DNA of 64,000 nt from Gilvimarinus chinensis DSM 19667 (GCF_000377745.1 NZ_KB898706.1:372001-436000), one strand, 5' to 3'. Counted from the first letter of the stretch, positions 18,238 through 29,952 are shown. Program-made: numbers and translations. Notes: generated by a model not told the origin, from the sequence alone.

Positions 18238-18599
18238 ATGGACTCGTGCTCCGCCCCTGCTGAAACTTTTGATAGCTTTAACTTTATCACGAACCATGTT
18301 CGCGAGCGGTTGGGTAAGAAGCAATATATCCTACTTTTCGCTTTCAATGGAACTGGAGAGACGTGCTATACATGGCCTTTAAGGAGCAGGGAAAACAAGA
18401 ACAAATTGGGCTGGAAAAATTTGTTGAAAAGGCGTCACATTATTTTAGGCCGGTAGGCCTTGTTTCGCCGGGCGAGTTCTTTGCCCTGTTAATTTCTCAA
18501 GCTCGTTTTTATAGCGATCCTTACCACGTGCCAATCCATTTGTTTACTGATGGCCGGGCTTTACCAGTCAACATTGAGTCCACGCGAAAGTCAGCTTAG
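18238..18599 (+). pseudogene. Frameshifted remnant of a P-loop ATPase gene
   Basis: The frame from 18238 gives FDSFNFITNHVRERLGKKQY followed by ILLFAFNGTGET. The frame from 18363 continues with MAFKEQGKQEQ. Read together this matches the start of AAA-type ATPases with a GTGKT Walker A loop followed by a LSMAFK-like helix. A one-base loss at about 18360-18366 splits it, and the Walker lysine is replaced by Glu. After about 35 codons in the second frame, resemblance to the ATPase is lost; a further 50 residues (with SPGEFFALLISQARFYSDPYH) are unrecognised and may come from another broken gene. This debris sits 134 bp after the SIR2 gene and ends inside the convergent DUF3429 gene. The gap before it (18105-18237) shows nothing. 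Confidence 0.6.
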
Positions 18600-19019
18600 A
18601 ACGATTATGAAAATAACGGCTAGCAAACACGCAGCTACTATAGAGGTCAGCACACTCCGCAATTTTCTGTAGTCCGGCGCTTGTCGAACCCATAGCCGTT
18701 CACAGGCCCAGCAAGCAATAAACCCCAACGCCAGCCCTGCCAGCGCGATCAGAATCCAGCCGGTTACGGCGCAATACAGCGCGGCCCAACTACTGAGCGC
18801 GAGGGCGTTGCTGGCAATTAATGGCCCGGCACGCCGATGCGCCTTGCCCTGAACTTGCCCCCACAGGCTACCCGCCATAAAGCTCAGGATGATGGCGCCG
18901 TAGCTGACCAGCGCCAGCAGTGCTGTATGACGGTAGTCGGGCAGGACGCTCACAAGCGCGAGGCCGACAAAGGGAATTAAACCTGCGTAGCCGAGCCGGT
19001 TTCGAAGTGTCTGGTTCAT
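18591..19019 (-). CDS. DUF3429 membrane protein
   Basis: A 142-residue membrane protein with four or five helices. The segment YGAIILSFMAGSLWG (about 40-54) is the signature I associate with DUF3429, and the RLGYAGLIPFVGLAL start also fits. Function is unknown; members are small integral proteins of Proteobacteria. Its GC-rich codon use is like the core genes here, so it marks the right-hand edge of the accessory island. It converges on the ATPase remnant, with a 9-bp overlap. Confidence 0.75.
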   Translation of the reverse strand: MNQTLRNRLGYAGLIPFVGLALVSVLPDYRHTALLALVSYGAIILSFMAGSLWGQVQGKAHRRAGPLIASNALALSSWAALYCAVTGWILIALAGLALGFIACWACERLWVRQAPDYRKLRSVLTSIVAACLLAVIFIIVLS

Positions 19020-19210
19020 GGTGCCTCCTAACCTTTGTTACGCAGTCGGCGGGAGAACGGATGTGGGGTTAGCGTTATTTGACCGCAGAGGGAGGATACG
19101 GACGGCTCTTTTTGGGGGAATAAATTGTGGAATTGCCCGGGGAACAGAGGAGGGGCAGAGCCCCGGTGGGCCACCGAGTTGTCGGCGCCACCGGTCGCTG
19201 CAAAATGCGG

Positions 19211-19492
19211 TTAGTCCTGACGCTCGGTCACTTCCAGCAGGTGGTAGCCAAACTGGGTTTTTACCGGGCCTTGCACTTCATTCAGCGGCGCGCTGAACAC
19301 GACTTTATCGAATTCTGGCACCATTTGGCCCGGACGGAATGAGCCCAAATCGCCGCCGTTACGGCCCGAGGGGCATTTGGAGTGCTCTTGTGCCAGCTTG
19401 GCGAAATCTTCGCCGCCCTGGATTTGGGCTTTGAGTTCGTTACAGGCGGTTTCGCTTTCAACCAGAATGTGACGTGCAGATGCTTGTGCCAT
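19211..19492 (-). CDS. ppiC: Peptidyl-prolyl cis-trans isomerase, parvulin (PpiC)
   Basis: A 93-residue single-domain parvulin, the same length as E. coli PpiC. It speeds the cis-trans turn of proline peptide bonds in the cytoplasm. The family core is complete: [45 protein letters not shown] and [13 protein letters not shown] start it at 19492 because GAAGAGAG lies eight bases upstream of this ATG; an upstream in-frame start at 19510 would add MKRDIT without a ribosome site. Monocistronic. Confidence 0.93.
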   Translation of the reverse strand: MAQASARHILVESETACNELKAQIQGGEDFAKLAQEHSKCPSGRNGGDLGSFRPGQMVPEFDKVVFSAPLNEVQGPVKTQFGYHLLEVTERQD

Positions 19493-19724
19493 AGTGATGT
19501 CTCTCTTCAATAATAAGCGGTGTTAGGGTTAACCATAGGCCGCGTACGATAATCGGTTTTGCGGCGCATATCCAGACGCAGGCGGGCGAACGCTCGTAGA
19601 ACTAACCAACCTTTACGCTTGCGCTGCGCTTGGGTGTGTTCAGACCGTGTTATCCCGCCTGCTATTGGCGTTTTTAATCAATGCCGGTATTAACGGTTTG
19701 GCTGCAAGAGGATGAGCGGCTGCG

Positions 19725-19940
19725 TCAGCTGCCCTCGATACGAAACCCGACTTTCAGGCCAACCTGGTAGTGTCCAACTTTACCGTCAACAATATGGCCG
19801 CGGGTTTCGGTGACTTCAAACCACTCCAGGTTTTTGATGCTTTTATGGCACTCGGCCAGCGCGTTTTCGATGGCCTCTTCGATGCTGTTGGGCGATGAGC
19901 CGACAATTTCTACTTTTTTGTAGGTGTGGTGGTTAGACAT
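19725..19940 (-). CDS. Dodecin flavin-binding protein
   Basis: A 71-residue dodecin. Dodecins form hollow 12-subunit balls that store or buffer flavins and protect against flavin-driven damage. The pattern KKVEIVGSSPNSIEEAIENAL, NLEWFEVTETRGHI and GHYQVGLKVGFRIE is complete, including the Trp that stacks on the flavin (NLEWFEV). A good AGGAGA ribosome site lies just upstream on the minus strand. It is transcribed alone. Confidence 0.93.
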   Translation of the reverse strand: MSNHHTYKKVEIVGSSPNSIEEAIENALAECHKSIKNLEWFEVTETRGHIVDGKVGHYQVGLKVGFRIEGS

Positions 19941-20469
19941 AGGTATCTCCTTTTCTAAGACATGAACCTTGCGTTCAGTAAAGCCGGTGAATGTGTTTAA
20001 GCATAGACGAGCGTTGTTCTGGTCTGGATCATTTTCGTGTTGTTTTCGGAGTACACCCTTAGCATTGCCCGCGCGTTAATCTGGCTTTGCTTTTGGTGCG
20101 ATTGTTTAAGCGTAAGAACAGGTAACGATAACAAAAGATTTATCCGCCGAATGTCTATGCGTTAGTGCTCATTTTTCAGTTTCAAATGAAAAAAGGTTTT
20201 CAGCTGTGACCCACTTCTCTGTGTTTTTTGGCTTTTAAGAGAATGATGTGCGCGAGCTGAATGGTATCGGTTACATGTTGTTTGGATGGAGTGACAATGT
20301 GTTGTTCCCGACGGATTGATGGCGGTATAGATAATAACGCTTTGGTTTTAAGCGCAAAAATCCGCAAGCGTTTGGCGTAGTTTTTTATTTTTAAACGCCA
20401 GCTTTTAGCGCTTTGTTCAGCTCTGTTTTTTATTGGTTTAACAATAATGTAAAGCAATGGAGTGAACCT
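19941..20469. other. Long intergenic region upstream of the mannanase gene
   Basis: A 529-bp gap between the divergent dodecin and mannanase genes. It becomes AT-rich from about 20150. It holds short inverted repeats, for example TTTTTCA at 20172-20178 with TGAAAAA at 20187-20193, and TGGCGT at 20373-20378 with ACGCCA at 20395-20400. Either could be part of an operator for substrate control of the mannanase, but neither matches a regulator site I know. No coding sequence is supported. Confidence 0.4.
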
Positions 20470-22293
20470 ATGATAGATAAACGATTAAGGCCCATCTTAC
20501 CTGTAGCGCTGGCGGCAACGCTTGCTGTGGTGACCGGTGGCGTGCAGGCCAATACCGTTACCGGTATTCATCAAACCTCTGCCACGTTAACGGTGCAGAA
20601 CGACTGGGGCAGTGGTTATTGTGCGTCGGTTTCAGTGGATAATGGCGGCAGCGCCGCGCTGAGCGGTTGGCAGGTCACCCTGCAGGCCAATAACTCATCC
20701 ATTAACAATTTATGGAACGGCAATTTAAGCGGCAATGCTGTGACCAATATGGGTTACAACGGCCAGGTAGGTGCGGGCAGCAGCACGAGCTTTGGTTTTT
20801 GTGCCACGGCGAGTGCGGCGCAAAACTATTTGCCCGAGCTGGTTGCTCTGCAGGTGAATGGGGGCGGTGGCAGTTCGTCGTCCAGTAGTTCGTCATCCAG
20901 CAGCTCTTCGGAGTCATCGTCGAGCTCGTCGTCTTCGAGTTCAGAGTCTTCATCTTCAAGCTCAGAATCGTCAAGTTCATCCACCAGTTCGTCTTCCTCA
21001 AGCTCGGGCGCTGGCAATCTGATTCCTAACTCTGCCAGTAACGGTTGGCCTTACTGTCGCAATGCGGCGTCAGACCCGGACGGCGATGGCTGGGGGTGGG
21101 AGAACAGTTACTCGTGCATTGTGTTCGAGTCGGCCGCCGACCCGGGCCCCGGTGATTTTCCTTACTGCCAGATAGGCGCCGAGCAAATTACCTTGTGCTC
21201 CGCCGATAATGGCAGCTGGGGCAGTGAAAACGGCGCGGTGTGCTTGTCGCAAAGTATGTGCCCCGGTATGGGCAGTAGCGAGCAAAGTGCTATGCGTGAC
21301 GTGCCGGTAAACCCCAATGCCAGTGCCAGCACGGTGGCGGTTTACGATTATCTGCAATCTATTTGGGGCCGCTATATGCTCTCGGGGCAGATGGATCAAA
21401 CCTGGCAAGACGCCATTGACCAGACTCAGCGTGTGATTAACGACACTGGGCGCGCTCCGGCGATGATGGGTTACGACTTTATGAACTACGGTTTGTATTG
21501 GAATGGTATTTCGGGTCTGACGCAAACCGAAGAGGCTATAGAGTATTGGAACCAGGGCGGCTTGGTGAACTTTACCTGGCACTGGCGCGACCCGGATGCC
21601 GCAGAGGGTGTGATCGGTGAGTTTTATACCGAAGACACGGACTTTGTGATCCCCATTGCCAACGGAGAACTGGATACCGCCAGCGCAAGCTTTGCCAACA
21701 TTGAAGCCGATGTGGATATGATTGCCGCTGAGCTGCAACGTTTGGAAGACGCCGATGTGCCCGTGTTGTGGCGCCCCTTGCACGAGGCCTCGGGTGGCTG
21801 GTTCTGGTGGGGTCGCAGTGATCGCACCGACGGTGTTCCCGCCGCTTACGCTCAAGTGGTTTTGTGGCGTTACCTGTACGACCGTTTAACCAACCATTAC
21901 GGCCTGGATAATTTAATTTGGGTGTGGAACGGTCAAAGCGGTGCCTGGTACCCCGGCGATGAGTATGTGGATATTGTCAGCCACGATATTTACGACGGCC
22001 AGCAAAACTACGAGTCGCAATCGGATGTGTATGAACTCACAAAGGCTTACCCCCACGAGGTAAAAATGGTGGCGCTCAGTGAGAACAGCAACATCCCGGA
22101 CCCCGACCAAATGGCGGCCGACGGTGCCTGGTGGTTGTACTTTATGGTGTGGAATGATGGTGACACGGCCGAGGGCGTAAGCAGTTCGTCGAATTTCTGG
22201 ACCGGCGAGTACTACAACACCAACGCGCATAAATCCCACGTGTATAACCATGAACGGGTGATTACGCTGGACGAGTTGCCGGACTTTCCATAA
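20470..22293 (+). CDS. Secreted GH26 beta-mannanase with CBM2, polyserine linker and CBM10-like modules
   Basis: A 607-residue extracellular enzyme that should cut beta-1,4-mannan. Order of parts: signal peptide 1-27 (GGVQA end); CBM2 cellulose-binding module about 28-130 (LSGWQVTLQ, NNLWNGNLSG); a serine-rich linker about 134-178; a CBM10 module about 190-218 (GWPYCRN, GWGWENSYSCI) and a second CBM10-like repeat about 228-270 (FPYCQIG, WGSENGAVCL); then GH26 from about 280. The catalytic pair is visible: acid/base Glu439 in WRPLHEASGGWFWWG and nucleophile Glu538 in ALSENSNIPD. The ATG at 20470 follows GGAG; an earlier in-frame start would add 19 residues before the signal peptide. It is transcribed alone and ends at a strong terminator. 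Confidence 0.93.
   Translation: MIDKRLRPILPVALAATLAVVTGGVQANTVTGIHQTSATLTVQNDWGSGYCASVSVDNGGSAALSGWQVTLQANNSSINNLWNGNLSGNAVTNMGYNGQVGAGSSTSFGFCATASAAQNYLPELVALQVNGGGGSSSSSSSSSSSSSESSSSSSSSSSESSSSSSESSSSSTSSSSSSSGAGNLIPNSASNGWPYCRNAASDPDGDGWGWENSYSCIVFESAADPGPGDFPYCQIGAEQITLCSADNGSWGSENGAVCLSQSMCPGMGSSEQSAMRDVPVNPNASASTVAVYDYLQSIWGRYMLSGQMDQTWQDAIDQTQRVINDTGRAPAMMGYDFMNYGLYWNGISGLTQTEEAIEYWNQGGLVNFTWHWRDPDAAEGVIGEFYTEDTDFVIPIANGELDTASASFANIEADVDMIAAELQRLEDADVPVLWRPLHEASGGWFWWGRSDRTDGVPAAYAQVVLWRYLYDRLTNHYGLDNLIWVWNGQSGAWYPGDEYVDIVSHDIYDGQQNYESQSDVYELTKAYPHEVKMVALSENSNIPDPDQMAADGAWWLYFMVWNDGDTAEGVSSSSNFWTGEYYNTNAHKSHVYNHERVITLDELPDFP
20871..21005 (+). repeat. Serine-codon low-complexity tract (polyserine linker)
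   Basis: About 45 codons, nearly all Ser with scattered Glu and Thr, encode the flexible linker between the CBM2 and CBM10 modules. The codons mix TCG, AGT, TCA, AGC, TCC and TCT, so it is not a simple DNA microsatellite. Such linkers are characteristic of Cellvibrionaceae polysaccharide-degrading enzymes. The minus strand shows spurious acidic open frames here. Confidence 0.85.
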
Positions 22294-22326
22294 ACGTTTT
22301 ACGCACGCTAAAAAAGGCGTGAATAA

Positions 22327-22354
22327 GGGCGGGCCATTTGGCTCGCCCTTTTTT
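22327..22354 (+). terminator. Intrinsic terminator after the mannanase gene
   Basis: A 9-bp GC-rich stem (22327-22335 with 22340-22348, one G-T type mismatch) with a 4-nt loop and a run of six T. It closes the mannanase transcript before the convergent aldo-keto reductase gene. Confidence 0.9.
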
Positions 22355-22382
22355 GTGCGCTGAATAAAAGTAGCTGCCCGGT

Positions 22383-23435
22383 TTAGAAGGGCACCGGATA
22401 CTCCCTGTGCACGGCGGCAATATCGGCGAGTACCGTGTCGTTTAAGGTAATGGCAAAGGCATCAATGTCTTCTTTAAGTTGGTCCATGCTGGTGGCACCG
22501 ATAATGGTTGAGGTAACGCCATCCACCTGATTGCACCAAGCGAGCGCTAATTGCGCCGGGGTTAAACCGTGCTTTTGTGCCACATCGCAATAAGCGCTTA
22601 CAGCGGCGTTACTTTGTTCGGTATCGCGAAACAACCCATTGCGCTGCGCTTTGCTCCAGCGGCTGCCTTCGGGGCGGGCACCGTTCAGGTACTTACCGGT
22701 TAGTGCACCTGCGGCCAAGGGGGACCAAGGCAAGAAAGCCACCTGCTGGTGAACGCAGTTTTCAATCAGGTAGGGCCAGTCTTTGCTGTGCAGTAAATTA
22801 AATTCGTTTTGAATGGCCGTTACCCGGGTGAGTTTGTGCTGCTCGGCTAAACGCACGTATTCATTAATGCCCCACGGGGTGTCATCCGACAGGCCGAAGT
22901 GGCGAATCTTGCCCGCTTTTACGCTTTCATCCAGCGCCTGCAGAATTTCAAGCATTTGCGCCGAGTGCGCAGCGGTGTCCACATCGGTAAAGTGAATACG
23001 ACCCGGGGCGTGTTTGCCAAAGTGCGGCGAGGTGCGGTTGGGCCAGTGCAGCTGGTACAGGTCAATATAATCGGTTTGCAGCCGGGCGAGGGAATCATCG
23101 ATGGCCTTAATAATGGCTTCGCCGGTGATGTCGCCACCGCCTCGAATGTACTTAAGCCCGTTGCCGGCAATTTTGCTGGCGAGATAAAACTCGTCGCGGC
23201 GGCCGGGGTTGGCGGCAATCCAGTTGCCGATAATGGTTTCGGTGGTGCCGTAGGTGTCGGCGGTGGGCGGTACCGCGTACATTTCGGCGGTGTCGATAAA
23301 ATTGATGCCCTGCGCCAGCGCGTATTCAATTTGCGCGTTGGCGTCTGCCTGATTGTTTTGTGTGCCCCAGGTCATGGTGCCCAGGCAAACCCGCGACACA
23401 GACAGCCCGCTGTGGCCCAGTGTGCTGTAGTCCAT
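22383..23435 (-). CDS. Aldo/keto reductase, Tas-like
   Basis: A 350-residue NADPH-dependent aldo/keto reductase close to E. coli Tas. The barrel landmarks are visible: LGHSGLSVSRVCLGTMTWG at the start, NFIDTAEMYAVPPTADTYGTTE with the catalytic Asp and Tyr, LASKI with the Lys, and YQLHWPNRTSPHFGK with the His. The Tas-specific stretch after the tyrosine (VPPTADTYG) is present. The physiological substrate is unknown. It is a single minus-strand gene, divergent from the TauE/SafE gene and convergent with the mannanase. Confidence 0.9.
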   Translation of the reverse strand: MDYSTLGHSGLSVSRVCLGTMTWGTQNNQADANAQIEYALAQGINFIDTAEMYAVPPTADTYGTTETIIGNWIAANPGRRDEFYLASKIAGNGLKYIRGGGDITGEAIIKAIDDSLARLQTDYIDLYQLHWPNRTSPHFGKHAPGRIHFTDVDTAAHSAQMLEILQALDESVKAGKIRHFGLSDDTPWGINEYVRLAEQHKLTRVTAIQNEFNLLHSKDWPYLIENCVHQQVAFLPWSPLAAGALTGKYLNGARPEGSRWSKAQRNGLFRDTEQSNAAVSAYCDVAQKHGLTPAQLALAWCNQVDGVTSTIIGATSMDQLKEDIDAFAITLNDTVLADIAAVHREYPVPF

Positions 23436-23668
23436 AGGTAGTCTCCGGTTGGTAGGTTAACAGCCTTGTAGTATGGGGGCAGTTCCCGCTAATCGCTACG
23501 TGACTTACGTTACTTGATTCTCTCAATTGTGTGGATGTCTGTTTTTTGTTTAGGGAGTACCATCGAAACCAGAGAAAGTTGTGCAAAAAAGCTCGCATGG
23601 CTCACCTTGGCGTCGTTAAAATTGCGAACCGATTCAGATTCTCCGCTGTTAAATTTTTAGGACGTGTT

Positions 23669-24400
23669 TTGACCGATATCAGTTTGATGCAACTATTGCT
23701 CGCCAACCTTGCGTTACTTGCGGGTTCTTGCTTACAGGGTGTGGCGGGTTACGGTATTGGTACGCTTTCGGCACCACTGTTGTTTTTGATCAGCCCTTCA
23801 CTGGTACCCGGTGTGGCTGTTGTGAATGCAGTTTTGCTCAATGTTCTTATGCTGATACGCAATCATCAAAGCCTGAGTTTTCGCCAGGTGCGTTATGCCA
23901 TTGGTGGCAATATTATTGGGACCGCACTGGCCGCGCTTACCCTTACGGTATTAAGTGCTCAGGGGTTTGATTTGGCGTTTGGCGTACTGATATTGCTGGC
24001 CGTTGCCATAAGTGTGATGGGGGTGAAGCCTCGCCTGACGGATCGCAACAGCATTTTAGCAGGGGGCGCGTCGGGGTATATGGGTACCATAACCGCTGTA
24101 GGCGGGCCACCGATCGCGCTGATTTATCAAAATGAAACCGGGCCTTTGGTGCGTGCTAATTTGTCGGCCTTTTTTCTCTTTGCCTGCCTTGCCAGCGTCG
24201 TGGCTTTGGCCCCTGCCGGTTTTATTGGCAGCAAAGAGCTGACCTTGTTTTTGTGGACTTGCCCCGGCGTGTTTGTCGGCTTTTGGTTGTCCGGGCTCTT
24301 GGTAAACCGTCTGCCTTTTTCGGCATTGCGGCCCGTTATTCTTTCTATTGCTGCATTGGCCGGTATTGCCGCTGTTGCTCGTGGGGTGCTGTCTTATTAG
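23669..24400 (+). CDS. TauE/SafE-family membrane transporter
   Basis: A 243-residue integral membrane protein of the TauE/SafE (sulfite exporter-like) family, with about eight hydrophobic helices and two internal halves: LAGSCLQGVAGYGIGTLSAPLL near the start and GYMGTITAVGGPPIALIYQ in the middle, which is the family pattern. These proteins probably move sulfur-containing or other small organic anions; the substrate here is unknown. I chose the TTG at 23669 because AGGA lies six bases upstream; the ATG at 23687 is the alternative. The frame is open back to 23531, but that stretch is not hydrophobic and unlike the family. Confidence 0.8.
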   Translation: MTDISLMQLLLANLALLAGSCLQGVAGYGIGTLSAPLLFLISPSLVPGVAVVNAVLLNVLMLIRNHQSLSFRQVRYAIGGNIIGTALAALTLTVLSAQGFDLAFGVLILLAVAISVMGVKPRLTDRNSILAGGASGYMGTITAVGGPPIALIYQNETGPLVRANLSAFFLFACLASVVALAPAGFIGSKELTLFLWTCPGVFVGFWLSGLLVNRLPFSALRPVILSIAALAGIAAVARGVLSY

Positions 24401-24720
24401 CGGATGTTTTTACCGTGATGCTGGTTAAGCAAGAGCCCCCTCAATAGGTTGTGCTCGGTGTTTATGGGGCGCTAACTGGAAATGGTGCGTAATAGTGGGT
24501 GGTTGTGTTTGATGATCAGTGTTTGGTTTTTAGTCATACGTAGGCGCTGTCTACCCTATGGTGGGCCGCGGTAAACCTTCACTCTTTGCGCTCTTCTCTC
24601 TGAGAGTCTTCTGCCGACGGTTAGCCGTGTTATCAGCAGGAGAAATGTTACACCACGGCAAATTTCCCACATAAAAAAACGGGCCACCTGGCCCGTTTTT
24701 TTGCGTATTAAGCGATGATG
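24401..24720. other. Intergenic region between the TauE/SafE gene and tolC
   Basis: A 320-bp gap between convergent genes. Apart from the terminator at its right end I see no gene or conserved element in it. Confidence 0.4.
24672..24702. terminator. Bidirectional intrinsic terminator at the tolC 3' end
   Basis: A 7-bp GC stem (24679-24685 with 24690-24696) with a 4-nt loop, an A run on the left and a T run on the right. It can stop tolC transcription on the minus strand and any readthrough from the left. Confidence 0.88.
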
Positions 24721-26103
24721 CTACAAACCGTAATCGCTGCGGCGCACCACTTCTGTTTCTTTCAAGTAGCTGTCAATGCGTTCGACATCGGCGGGGGTTA
24801 ACATGCCGGCCGCTTCGCGTAAATTGGTCATTTGAATCAGGTAATCGTAGAGCGCGTTAGAGTAATCCCGGCGCGCCTGATACAGAGATTGCTGCGCCAG
24901 CAGCACTTCAACCAGGTTGCGGGTGCCCACCTCAAAACCTGATTGCGTGGCTTTTACGGCGCTTTCGTTGGAAACGATTGCTTGTTTACGCGCTTTGACT
25001 CGCGCCACGCCGGTTTCTACCGCCAGGTGCAGCGAGCGGGTGTTTTGAATAACGTTGCGCTGTTGAAAGTTAAATTGCTCGTCGGCCTGCATGGCTTGGG
25101 CGTATGCCTGACGACGCTGGCCCGAGGTGCGCAGGCCGCTAAAAATGGGCACGCTCAGATTGATGCCGACGTTGTAGCCATCTTGGTCGTTGTAGTTAAA
25201 CGGAATAGAGTCAATGTCGGTTTCGGTATCGGATTCATTGTATCCGGCACTCAGTCCCAGCGTGGGCAGGTGATTGGCGCGAGCGGCTTTGGCTTGTTGT
25301 TCAGCAGCGTTAGCCGCCTCACTGACCGCCTTGAGCGTAAAGTTGTTTTCCAGAGCGAATTCTACCCAGCTGTGGCGATCTGCCGGTGACGGTGGAACAA
25401 CGGGAAAATCTTCACCTAACGGTGCGATCGCATCGTGGCTTTGGCCGGTGATTACTTCAAGGGCTTCGTAGCTGATACCCAGCTGGCCGCGTGCCTCAAG
25501 AGTGGCCGCTTGAGCGCTGTCGTAGGCGGCCTGGGCGTCGTGTACGTCTGTGATCGGGGTCAAACCCACTTCAAAGCGTTGTTTGGTTTGCTCTAACTGT
25601 TGCCCTAAGGCCTTTTCTTCGGCCAGAGCCACTTCAAGGTTATCGATAGCACGCAGTACGTTAAAGTAGGCTTCTGCCACACGCACAATCAAGTTTTGCT
25701 GGTCGGCTGAATATTGCGCTTTCGCCTGTTCGCTCAAGGCGGCACCTTGCTGGTAGGTGTGCCATGCGTTCAAGTCTATCAGCGCCTGATTTAAGTCTAG
25801 CCCCCAGCGGGTGACTTCACTTTCTGTGGTGCCGGCGGGGGTGAGTGATGCCTCACCGCTGCGAATTTCATACGCAGAGTCGGTTTCACTGTAGCTGACA
25901 CTGGCCGAACCGTTAATTTGTGGCAGCAGGCCAGCACGGCCTATCGTTTTGTTTTCCAGTCCGGCTTCGAAGGCGGCTTTATCGGCTTTTAACTGGGGGT
26001 CGTTTTCCAGTGCCAGGTTGTAAATGTCGAGGATCGAATCGGCTTGAGCGCTGCTGCTTAGAGCAATCAGGGCTGCAAGAAAGTAACGTTTTGTCTGCTT
26101 CAT
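24721..26103 (-). CDS. tolC: TolC-family outer-membrane efflux channel
   Basis: A 460-residue TolC-type channel protein that joins inner-membrane pumps to the outside. A signal peptide (about 1-21, ending SAQA) is followed by DSILDIYNLALENDPQLKADKAAFEAG, the usual start of the first helix, and two repeats of long helices with the NVGINLSVPIFSGL strand region. The C-terminal ending with NLREAAGMLTPADVERIDSYL fits the TolC subgroup rather than the OprM lipoproteins, and no lipobox is present. Its position beside nudF-yqiB-cpdA-yqiA-parE matches E. coli, except that thiD and thiC lie between. Confidence 0.95.
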   Translation of the reverse strand: MKQTKRYFLAALIALSSSAQADSILDIYNLALENDPQLKADKAAFEAGLENKTIGRAGLLPQINGSASVSYSETDSAYEIRSGEASLTPAGTTESEVTRWGLDLNQALIDLNAWHTYQQGAALSEQAKAQYSADQQNLIVRVAEAYFNVLRAIDNLEVALAEEKALGQQLEQTKQRFEVGLTPITDVHDAQAAYDSAQAATLEARGQLGISYEALEVITGQSHDAIAPLGEDFPVVPPSPADRHSWVEFALENNFTLKAVSEAANAAEQQAKAARANHLPTLGLSAGYNESDTETDIDSIPFNYNDQDGYNVGINLSVPIFSGLRTSGQRRQAYAQAMQADEQFNFQQRNVIQNTRSLHLAVETGVARVKARKQAIVSNESAVKATQSGFEVGTRNLVEVLLAQQSLYQARRDYSNALYDYLIQMTNLREAAGMLTPADVERIDSYLKETEVVRRSDYGL

Positions 26104-26327
26104 TGGGTATCCCGGTAGGTCTCGCGTCCGTTTTTGTGACCGCTAAGACGCTGGCGTCACAAATTTAGTTGCACCGTGCTGTGTGCGATTTTAATACAGG
26201 CCAGAGTTTAGCGGTTTGCAGGCTCAAGGTCGAGATGAATAAACGTTCATTTTTTCAAGAGGGGGGTAAAAAACCGTAAACACGACGCTTTACAGTCATT
26301 GGCTTGTTCTCTAGACTGCCGGTTCTG

Positions 26328-26410
26328 TCTTGTCGGGGTGCTTTGCGTCGCAAAGCTGAGAGAGTCCCGTCGACCTGATCCGGTTAGTACCGGCGTAGGG
26401 AACGAGCGCT
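26328..26410 (+). ncRNA. TPP riboswitch (THI element)
   Basis: A thiamine-pyrophosphate riboswitch precedes thiD. The conserved blocks are present in order: TCGGGGTG (26333-26340), CTGAGAGAG (26356-26364) and the long GACCTGATCCGGTTAGTACC block running into GGCGTAGGGAA (26372-26402). TPP binding should lower expression of the thiD-thiC transcript, in Gammaproteobacteria usually by hiding the ribosome site. About 110 bases separate it from the thiD start. I see only a 5-bp hairpin (26439-26443 with 26451-26455) between them and no strong terminator, which favours translational or Rho-dependent control. Confidence 0.93.
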
Positions 26411-26520
26411 TATGATTGAATGTATCTATTCTGTTTATCGGGTTTGTTGCACCCGATTTAACGTCGCTGCCAAAGTGGTAGCGCGTGCGCTGTTTCCTCG
26501 CCCTCACCAGGAAGCAGCTT

Positions 26521-29311
<2,791 letters not shown>

Positions 29312-29319
29312 GAAGATTA

Positions 29320-29952
29320 ATGAGTAAAAGCCCCGATTTAGCACCACCTGTTTTTAATCGTGATGATGTCAATATTACTGAGCGCGAGGAGCTGTACCGG
29401 GGCTTTTTTCATGCCGAGAGGGTGCGTTTATGCCACCGCCAATTTCGCACGGGTGAGTGGGGCGAGTCGCTGACACGGGAGCTGGTTCATCACAAAGAAG
29501 CCGTTGGTGTGTTGTTGTACGATCCTGCGCGTGACGAGCTTGCTTTAGTAGAGCAGTTTCGTATCGGCGCGCTGGAAGAAAAAGCTGGCCCCTGGTGTCT
29601 TGAGGTAGTCGCCGGAATGGTCGAGCCAGGTGAAACGCCGCCTGAGGTTGCACGCCGCGAATTGCTGGAAGAGGCGGGCGTAGAGACTGTTGAGTTGCGT
29701 TATATCGGTAATTATTTAGCCAGCCCCGGTGGTTGCGATGAGAAATTGCACTTGTATATTGGCTTGTGCGACCTCACTGATGCGGGAGGCATATTTGGTC
29801 TGGCGGAAGAACACGAAGATATTAAAGTGCACGTTCTTCCCGCGGCAGAAGTGCTGGAGTCTTTATATACCGGCCGCTGGAATAACCCCGCTGCCTTAAT
29901 TACATTGCAGTGGTTGGCCATGAATCGTCAATCGTTAATGAGTGAGGTGTAA
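29320..29952 (+). CDS. nudF: ADP-ribose diphosphatase (Nudix)
   Basis: A 210-residue Nudix hydrolase of the NudF type, which splits ADP-ribose into AMP and ribose-5-phosphate. The Nudix box is complete: GMVEPGETPPEVARRELLEEAG. The substrate-side motif SPGGCDEKLHLYIG also fits. Start spacing to thiC is only 8 bp with an AGGAAGAT ribosome site. In E. coli the order tolC, nudF, yqiB, cpdA, yqiA, parE is the same, so this is a conserved block into which the thiamine genes have been placed. Confidence 0.94.
   Translation: MSKSPDLAPPVFNRDDVNITEREELYRGFFHAERVRLCHRQFRTGEWGESLTRELVHHKEAVGVLLYDPARDELALVEQFRIGALEEKAGPWCLEVVAGMVEPGETPPEVARRELLEEAGVETVELRYIGNYLASPGGCDEKLHLYIGLCDLTDAGGIFGLAEEHEDIKVHVLPAAEVLESLYTGRWNNPAALITLQWLAMNRQSLMSEV

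Noticed and set aside
12597-18600. Prophage or integrative element explanation for the SIR2 island
   Set aside because: No integrase, tRNA attachment site, direct repeats or phage structural genes are visible around the island.
20871-21005. CRISPR-like or satellite repeat at the serine tract
   Set aside because: There are no equal-length repeats and spacers; it is in-frame protein coding sequence.
20702-21017. Acidic minus-strand proteins over the polyserine linker
   Set aside because: They are the reverse complement of serine codons and carry no independent signal.
21070-21855. 261-codon frame antisense to the mannanase gene
   Set aside because: The plus strand encodes the GH26 domain with both catalytic residues; the antisense product is low complexity and has no start signal.
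22899-23441. 180-codon frame antisense to the aldo/keto reductase gene
   Set aside because: The reductase is complete with its catalytic tetrad; the antisense frame matches nothing.
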